Of a stretch of DNA of 64,000 nucleotides, positions 59,058-64,000 are shown in pieces. The stretch lies in the NCBI RefSeq assembly GCF_943737005.1, contig NZ_CALSFU010000014.1:62001-126000 (forward strand). The letters are read 5' to 3'. This DNA is from Achromobacter sp. Marseille-Q4962. GTDB lineage: Bacteria > Pseudomonadota > Gammaproteobacteria > Burkholderiales > Burkholderiaceae_B. Position 1 is the stretch's first letter, and each line of letters starts with the position of its first letter. A program made the position numbers and the translations under genes. The notes below the pieces were generated by a model, which had not been told where the DNA came from, ran no database searches, and saw nothing but the letters and a program-made list of their open reading frames with translations.

Positions 59058-60392
59058 CTACAGCACGTAGCGGGCCAAATCCTGGCTGCTGGCGGCTTCC
59101 GACAACTGCGCGTTGACGTAGGCGGCGTCGATCTTCACATGTTTGTCCTGGCTGGACGTGGCGTCGAACGACAGTTCCTCCAGCAGTTTCTCCATCACCG
59201 TGTACAGGCGGCGGGCGCCGATGTTTTCGGTGGTTTCGTTGACCTCGTAGGCCAGTTCGGCCAGCCGGCGCACGCCTTCGTCGGTGAATTCGAGTTCGAG
59301 CCCTTCGGTTTCCATCAGCGCGGCGTATTGCTTGGTGAGCGAGGCGTCGGTGTCGGAGAGGATGCGCACGAAGTCTTCGGCCGTGAGCGAGTCGAGTTCG
59401 ACGCGGATGGGGAAGCGTCCCTGCAGTTCGGGAATCAGGTCGGACGGGCGCGAGAGATGGAAGGCGCCGGAGGCGATGAACAGGATGTGGTCGGTGCGCA
59501 CCATGCCGTAGCGGGTGTTGACGGTGGTGCCTTCGACCAGCGGCAGCAGGTCGCGCTGCACGCCCTGGCGCGAGACGTCGGCGCCGCCGGTTTCCTGGCG
59601 CGCTGCGATCTTGTCGATTTCGTCGAGGAAGACGATGCCGTTCTGCTCCACGTTGGCGATGGCGGCGGCGCGCAGGTCTTCTTCGTTGACGCGCTTGCCG
59701 GCTTCTTCGTCGACGATGAGCTTGAAGGCTTCGCGCACTTTCATTTTCTTGGATTTCTTCTTGTCGCGCGCCAGGCCGGCGAACATGCCGCGCAGCTGCT
59801 CGGCCATTTCTTCCATGCCGGGCGGCGTCATGACGTCCATCTGGGGCACGGGCTGGGCGATTTCGATCTCGATTTCGAGGTCGTCGATCTTGCCTTCGCG
59901 CAGGCGCTTGCGGAAGGTCTGGCGGGCGCTGTTGTCTTCGCCGCGGTCGGGTTCGCCGTTGGCGCCGCGCGCCGGCGGGACGAGGGCGTCGAGGATGCGG
60001 TCTTCGGCGGCGTCTTCGGCCTGGGTGCGCACGCGGCGCATTTCCATCTCGCGGGTCTGCTTGATGGAGTATTCGGTGAGGTCGCGGATGATGGTGTCCA
60101 CGTCGCGGCCCACGTAGCCGACTTCGGTGAACTTGGTGGCCTCGATCTTGATGAAGGGCGCGTTGGCCAGCTTGGCCAGGCGGCGGGCGATCTCGGTCTT
60201 GCCCACGCCGGTGGGGCCGATCATGAGGATGTTCTTGGGGTGGATTTCATGGCGCAGGGGCTCGGCCACCTGCTGGCGGCGCCAGCGGTTGCGCAGCGCC
60301 ACGGCCACGGCCCGCTTGGCGCGGTTCTGGCCGATGATGTATTTGTCGAGTTCGGAGACGATTTCTCCGGGCGTCATGTTGGATGCGGACAT
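59058..60392 (-). CDS. hslU: ATP-dependent protease ATPase subunit HslU
   Basis: 444 residues. The start is [19 protein letters not shown], Walker A is [15 protein letters not shown], Walker B is [10 protein letters not shown], and the C-terminus ends LARYVL as needed to dock on HslV. The unfoldase works with HslV in heat-shock proteolysis. It lies 57 bases downstream of hslV on the same strand. Confidence 0.97.
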   Translation of the reverse strand: MSASNMTPGEIVSELDKYIIGQNRAKRAVAVALRNRWRRQQVAEPLRHEIHPKNILMIGPTGVGKTEIARRLAKLANAPFIKIEATKFTEVGYVGRDVDTIIRDLTEYSIKQTREMEMRRVRTQAEDAAEDRILDALVPPARGANGEPDRGEDNSARQTFRKRLREGKIDDLEIEIEIAQPVPQMDVMTPPGMEEMAEQLRGMFAGLARDKKKSKKMKVREAFKLIVDEEAGKRVNEEDLRAAAIANVEQNGIVFLDEIDKIAARQETGGADVSRQGVQRDLLPLVEGTTVNTRYGMVRTDHILFIASGAFHLSRPSDLIPELQGRFPIRVELDSLTAEDFVRILSDTDASLTKQYAALMETEGLELEFTDEGVRRLAELAYEVNETTENIGARRLYTVMEKLLEELSFDATSSQDKHVKIDAAYVNAQLSEAASSQDLARYVL

Positions 60393-60449
60393 GGGGCGGA
60401 TCCTTGGGGCGGAGCGGGCCGGCGGAGCTGGGCGCCGGCCGGGCGGGCG

Positions 60450-60989
60450 TCAGGCGCCCAGCGTTTCGATGACGTGGTTCTGGTTGGTGTAGATGCAGAG
60501 GTCGCCGGCGATTTCGAGCGACTGCTTGACGATGTCTTCGGGCGGCAGCTCGGTGTTGCGCAGCAGCGCCAGGGCGGCGGATTGCGCATAGGCGCCGCCG
60601 GAGCCGATGGCGGCCAGACCGTGCTCGGGCTCCAGGACGTCGCCGTTGCCGGTGAGCACCAGCGTGTGTTCGATGTCGGCCACGATGAGCATGGCTTCCA
60701 GGCGGCGCAGCACGCGGTCGGTGCGCCAGTCGCGAGTGAGCTCGACGGCGGCGCGCATCAGGTTGCCCTGGTGCTTTTCGAGCTTGGCCTCGAAGCGTTC
60801 CTGCAGGGTGAAGGCGTCGGCCGTGGCGCCTGCGAAGCCGGCGAGGATCTTGTCCTGGTAGAGGCGGCGGATCTTGCGCGCGGTGCCCTTGATGACGATG
60901 TTGCCCAGGGTGACCTGGCCATCGCCGCCGAGCGCGACGCGGTTGCCGCGTCGCACGCATACGATGGTGGTGGCGTGAAATTGTTCCAT
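60450..60989 (-). CDS. hslV: ATP-dependent protease subunit HslV
   Basis: 179 residues. The catalytic N-terminal threonine after processing is T7 ([10 protein letters not shown]). GGDGQVTLG and the later [19 protein letters not shown] are HslV motifs. The propeptide is longer than in E. coli (6 residues instead of 1). The promoter should lie in 60990-61060, after the dksA terminator. Confidence 0.96.
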   Translation of the reverse strand: MEQFHATTIVCVRRGNRVALGGDGQVTLGNIVIKGTARKIRRLYQDKILAGFAGATADAFTLQERFEAKLEKHQGNLMRAAVELTRDWRTDRVLRRLEAMLIVADIEHTLVLTGNGDVLEPEHGLAAIGSGGAYAQSAALALLRNTELPPEDIVKQSLEIAGDLCIYTNQNHVIETLGA

Positions 60990-61060
60990 GCGTTCCTTCC
61001 TTTGAAGGGATTAGCTGGGGGCGCTGGGGTGAAAATCAAGACTTGCGCGCCGGACGGCGC

Positions 61061-61101
61061 ACAAAAGAAAAAGGCCATGCTGGAAAACCAGCATAGCCTT
61101 T
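61061..61101 (-). terminator. Rho-independent terminator of dksA
   Basis: The stem pairs AAGGC-C-ATGCTGG (61071-61083) with CCAGCAT-A-GCCTT (61088-61100) around an AAAA loop. On the minus strand it is followed by a TTTTTCTTTT run. It lies 38 bases after the dksA stop. Confidence 0.85.
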
Positions 61102-61138
61102 CATCCGTCGGCTTGAAAACGGGACGGGTCGGCGGGGA

Positions 61139-61603
61139 TCAGTCGCCGTAGAGCTTCTGGCGCATTTCGCGGCGTTCCTGGGCTTCCAGGGACAGGGTGG
61201 CCGTGGGGCGGGCCAGCAGGCGGGGGATGCCGATGGGCTCGCCGGTTTCTTCGCACCAGCCGTATTCGCCGCTGTCGATGCGCGCGATAGACTGCTGCAC
61301 CTTCTTCAGGAGCTTGCGTTCGCGGTCGCGCGTGCGCAGTTCGAGAGCGTGCTCTTCCTCGATGGTGGCGCGGTCGGCCGGATCGGGCACGAACTGCGTT
61401 TCGCGCAGGTGCTCGGTGGTTTCGCCCGCGTTGGCGAGGATGTCCTGTTCGAGTTGTTTGAGCCGTTCCTTGAAGAACGCCAGCTGGCGCTCGTTCATGT
61501 AGTCGGACTCGGGCATGGCCAGCATTTCCTCTTCGCTGGGCAGATCAATCGCCGTATCGCTCGTCGACTTGCTTGATTTTTTGGTTGCTGCCTTGGTAGC
61601 CAT
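61139..61603 (-). CDS. dksA: RNA polymerase-binding transcription factor DksA
   Basis: 154 residues. The coiled-coil tip aspartates are present at D74 and D77 (DPADRA), and LELRTRDRERKLLKKV follows. In the globular end only C117 of the four zinc-finger cysteines remains; the others are T120, S138 and A141 (WCEET, LSLEA). The fold is therefore presumably kept without zinc. It mediates the ppGpp response at RNA polymerase. A Lys/Thr/Ser-rich N-terminal extension of about 20 residues is present. Confidence 0.94.
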   Translation of the reverse strand: MATKAATKKSSKSTSDTAIDLPSEEEMLAMPESDYMNERQLAFFKERLKQLEQDILANAGETTEHLRETQFVPDPADRATIEEEHALELRTRDRERKLLKKVQQSIARIDSGEYGWCEETGEPIGIPRLLARPTATLSLEAQERREMRQKLYGD

Positions 61604-61734
61604 GAAAACACTCCACTATGAATCGATCCTGGCGCGGGTGTCCCTGTTCCCGACCGTGTTGCTGATTGCCTACGCTATTCGTACCTCACAGTACTGCCAT
61701 CGTCGCGTTGCGTCACGTATCTGAAAGAGGGGGT

Positions 61735-62835
61735 TTACCCCGCCAGGCACTGCTCCAAGCCCCGGGTGAAAATCTCCTGGGGCAGCTTGCGGCCGATGAA
61801 CACCATTTTGGTGGACGGTTTTTCGGCCGCGGTCCACGGCTTGCCGGGTTCGGCGCCCATCATCATGTGCACGCCCTGGAACAGCATGCGGCGGTTGATG
61901 CCTTTCATGTACAGGATGCCCTTGTACCGCAGCAGGTCGGGTCCGTAGACCTGCACCACGCCGCCCAGGAATTCTTCGAGGCGCACGGGATCGAACGGCT
62001 TGTTCGAACGGAACACGAAGGCGCCGATCTCGTCGTCGTGGTGGTGAGGGTGATGATGGTGGGCATGATTGCAATGCGCCCCGCACTCGCCCTCGTGGTC
62101 ATGATCATGGCCATGATCGTGATCGTGCCCATGGTCGTGGGCGGCGTCGGGGTGCTCATCGGCCAGGAAGTCCGGGTCGATGTCGAGGATGGAATTCAGG
62201 TTGAAGCCGCTGATGTCGATGATGGACTTCAGGTCGGCCTCGCCGAAGTTGACCGGCGTGATGGGCGCGCGCGGATTCATGTGCACCAGGCGCGAGCGCA
62301 GCGCTTCGTAGTCGACCTCGTTGACCAGGTCTTTCTTCGAGATGAGGATGCGGTCGGCGAAGCCGACCTGCTTCTGGGCCTCGGGCTGCTCGTCCAGCGT
62401 GGCCATGCCGTGCTTGGCGTCGACCACCGTGACCACCGCGTCCAGGCGGTAGTACTCGGCGATGTCGTCGTCCATGAAGAAGGTCTGGCACACCGGGCCG
62501 GGGTTGGCCATGCCGGTGGTCTCGATGATGACGCGCTCGAAGTTCAGCGCGCCGGCTTCGCGCTTGGCGCGCAGGTCGGACAGCGTGCGCATCAGGTCGC
62601 CGCGCACCGTGCAGCAGACGCAGCCGTTGGACAGCTCGATGATTTCCTCGTTGCTGTCCTGCACCAGCAGGTCGTTGTCGATGCTCTCGGGTCCGAACTC
62701 GTTTTCGATGACCGCCACGCGGCGGCCGTGGAATTCGGTGAGGATGCGCTTGAGCAGGGTGGTCTTGCCCGCACCGAGAAAGCCGGTGAGGATGGTGACG
62801 GGAACCATTTTGTCCAAACTGCGCGGGGTGTTCAT
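61735..62835 (-). CDS. COG0523 (CobW-type) zinc-homeostasis GTPase
   Basis: 366 residues. Walker A is GFLGAGKT (18-25), the metal motif is CVCC in ELSNGCVCCTVRGDL, and ISKKDLV is the guanine-binding motif. A long His/Asp-rich stretch (about residues 231-270) can bind several metal ions. The C-terminal CobW_C domain follows. The nearby Zur gene and Zur box suggest a zinc chaperone rather than a cobalamin role. It lies 295 bases downstream of zur with no gene between. Confidence 0.9.
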   Translation of the reverse strand: MNTPRSLDKMVPVTILTGFLGAGKTTLLKRILTEFHGRRVAVIENEFGPESIDNDLLVQDSNEEIIELSNGCVCCTVRGDLMRTLSDLRAKREAGALNFERVIIETTGMANPGPVCQTFFMDDDIAEYYRLDAVVTVVDAKHGMATLDEQPEAQKQVGFADRILISKKDLVNEVDYEALRSRLVHMNPRAPITPVNFGEADLKSIIDISGFNLNSILDIDPDFLADEHPDAAHDHGHDHDHGHDHDHEGECGAHCNHAHHHHPHHHDDEIGAFVFRSNKPFDPVRLEEFLGGVVQVYGPDLLRYKGILYMKGINRRMLFQGVHMMMGAEPGKPWTAAEKPSTKMVFIGRKLPQEIFTRGLEQCLAG

Positions 62836-63130
62836 GGCGAAGCGGCTAACGTGAAGTCAAGGCGTCGGACACCGGGCCGGTGGGGCCGGGCGGCGCAGGC
62901 GCCGGATGGGTGCCGGGCGGGCGCCAGGTGTCTTGGGCCACGGGCTGCGTGGGCCGCCAATCGCGGCCGGACGCAGGATTACAGCACAGTCGGCGGCGGT
63001 GGGCAAACCCCGGAGCAACCCGGGGCCGCGCCCGGGCCGGATCGCGGCCGTACGCCGCCAGGTATCGGGCGATACCATCAATTGGGGGCGGGTTGGGGGA
63101 AATCAAGTCCCCGCGCGGCCAGGCCCCCGT

Positions 63131-63631
63131 TCAGTGGTGATGAGGGTGGCCGCCCTCGGCCGGCTGCTTTTGCTGGCATTGAGGGCAAAGGGCGCGGATT
63201 TCGGTTTCGTGGGTGGCCAGCACGTAGCCCGTCTGGGCCACGCGCTCGGCGAGCTGGCGGCTCATGGCCGGGTCGCTCAGTTCGGCCACCGCGCCGCAGC
63301 CGGTGCAGACCACCAGCAGGTCGTGCGGCGCGCCGCCCGCGTCATGACAGGCGCTCCAGGCATTGACCGCGTCCAGGCGGTGGATGAGGCCTTCGTCCAT
63401 GAGGAAGTCCAGCGCGCGGTATACGGTGGGGGGCGCGGCGCCGGGGTGCACGGCGCGCATGGCGTCGAGCAGCTCATAGGCCTTGAGGCTGCGGCCATGG
63501 CGCAGCAGCAGCTCCAGCACCTTGCGGCGGATGGGGGTGAGACGCCGGCCGCGCTGTTCGCACAACGCCTCGGCGACGCTGAGCTGGGCGCCTACGGTGT
63601 CGTTGTCGGGAGAACCGGAAGGGGCGGGCAT
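63131..63631 (-). CDS. zur: Fur-family zinc uptake regulator
   Basis: 166 residues. The winged-helix part has LTPIRRKVLELLL and PPTVYRALDFLMDEGLIHRL. The structural zinc site is formed by C109/C112 (CTGC) and C149/C152 (CPQC). The end GGHPHHH could hold a further metal. The regulatory site HDAGGAPHDLLVVC fits Zur rather than Fur. A strong Zur-box-like sequence lies 105 bases upstream. The 295 bases after this gene contain no convincing feature. Confidence 0.87.
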   Translation of the reverse strand: MPAPSGSPDNDTVGAQLSVAEALCEQRGRRLTPIRRKVLELLLRHGRSLKAYELLDAMRAVHPGAAPPTVYRALDFLMDEGLIHRLDAVNAWSACHDAGGAPHDLLVVCTGCGAVAELSDPAMSRQLAERVAQTGYVLATHETEIRALCPQCQQKQPAEGGHPHHH

Positions 63632-63735
63632 GGCGGGCGGTTTCTGAAAAAGAGGACGGCGCGCGAGGCGCGATGCCTGGAAGGTATCAGAAAACCTCCG
63701 GGTATGGACACGCTGGCCAGGCTACAAGGCAGTTT

Positions 63736-63750
63736 GGTTATGATATAACA
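63736..63750. promoter_or_regulatory. Candidate Zur operator
   Basis: GGTTATGATATAACA matches the recalled core TGTTATANTATAACA at 12 of 14 fixed positions, and contains the perfect inverted repeat GTTAT-GAT-ATAAC (63737-63749). It lies between the divergent zur gene and the small gene at 63812. Confidence 0.7.
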
Positions 63751-63811
63751 TAATCATTTTTCGGGGCGGGCTTCGGCCGCCCGGTTTTTCCGTTTTCCAC
63801 GTCTTTTTCCC

Positions 63812-63979
63812 ATGCCGCATTCTCTGCCTTCGGTGTCCGCCGGCCCCGCCTCCGGGGCTGCGGCGCGCCGCTCCGCTTTCCTGGTTTCCGCCTGGCGCCG
63901 CATGGCGTGGGCGCTGGCCGCCGTGGCCGGCCTCTGGCTGCTGACGGGCTGGGCGCTGCAATGGTGGCCGCCGCAATGA
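63812..63979 (+). CDS. Small single-helix membrane protein, first gene of a putative Zur-controlled operon
   Basis: A 55-residue frame: a Ser/Ala/Gly-rich N-terminus, a basic stretch (SAWRR) and one hydrophobic helix (MAWALAAVAGLWLLTGWAL) ending WWPPQ. I do not recognise the family. It starts 61 bases after the Zur box, and its stop overlaps an ATG of a further frame (ATGA), both signs of a real operon leader gene. Confidence 0.55.
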   Translation: MPHSLPSVSAGPASGAAARRSAFLVSAWRRMAWALAAVAGLWLLTGWALQWWPPQ

Positions 63980-64000
63980 CGGCCGCCAGCGCGGCTTGCG
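63976..64000 (+). CDS. Start of a gene running off the right edge (partial)
   Basis: The ATG overlaps the stop of the small membrane protein gene (ATGA) and reads MTAASAAC to the window end. From context a zinc-import component such as an ABC transporter subunit is likely, but the sequence itself says nothing about function. Confidence 0.35.

Noticed and set aside
62083-62160. A dense CATGATCATGG-like repetitive stretch that looks like a satellite repeat
   Set aside because: It is the coding sequence for the His/Asp-rich metal-binding stretch of the COG0523 GTPase, in frame.

Overview
The window looks like a chromosomal segment of a high-GC betaproteobacterium of the Alcaligenaceae, most likely Bordetella or a close relative such as Achromobacter. 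The grounds are the high GC of the backbone, the DUF502-aspS and dksA-hslVU neighbourhoods, a CoaX-type pantothenate kinase (the family of the Bordetella Bvg accessory factor Baf) next to birA, and the waaC-waaA-waaL core LPS genes. The species cannot be fixed from the sequence alone. No tRNA, rRNA, insertion sequence or CRISPR array was seen.

Positions 1-18700 are mainly backbone: a DUF1090 protein, ubiA, a PLP aminotransferase, a free methionine-(R)-sulfoxide reductase and a DHDPS-family aldolase. Next comes a compact four-gene set of unknown product at 5041-9560: two histidine-box membrane oxygenases, a ketoacyl-synthase III fused to a haem-oxygenase-like di-iron domain, and a DUF6999-like protein. 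Then follow a Na+/H+ antiporter-like protein, FmdB, DUF502, aspS, an endonuclease/exonuclease/phosphatase with a ClsB-type cardiolipin synthase, and two efflux or permease genes.

Positions 18700-43040 hold a horizontally acquired O-antigen island of visibly lower GC. It is bracketed by two inverted, almost identical copies of a CoxG-like (SRPBCC) gene. Each copy lies just downstream of a waaL gene: an intact one on the right and a frameshifted wreck on the left. Inside are a WecA-like initiating transferase; a GtrABC-like periplasmic glycosylation module (GT-C membrane protein, small EamA-type flippase, polyprenyl-P-glycosyltransferase, DUF2304); several large glycosyltransferases; the Wzm/Wzt ABC exporter, whose Wzt has a C-terminal sugar-binding domain; a methyltransferase with a coiled-coil tail that may cap chains; and galE. 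The core genes waaC, waaA and waaL follow. No Wzx or Wzy was found, which fits ABC-transporter-dependent O-antigen synthesis. Long homopolymer runs, including a G9 inside wzm, suggest possible phase variation.

Positions 43100-64000 return to backbone: coaX/birA, an MCE-type lipid transport operon (mlaEFD plus a PqiC-like lipoprotein), a D,D-carboxypeptidase and D-amino acid aminotransferase, DUF493-lipB-Sel1-lipA, a dTDP-rhamnose operon (rfbBDAC) that probably feeds the O-antigen, a cob(I)alamin adenosyltransferase, a CusF-like protein, hslVU and dksA. The right end is a zinc-homeostasis neighbourhood: a COG0523 GTPase, Zur, a strong Zur-box candidate and the start of a divergent operon that leaves the window.
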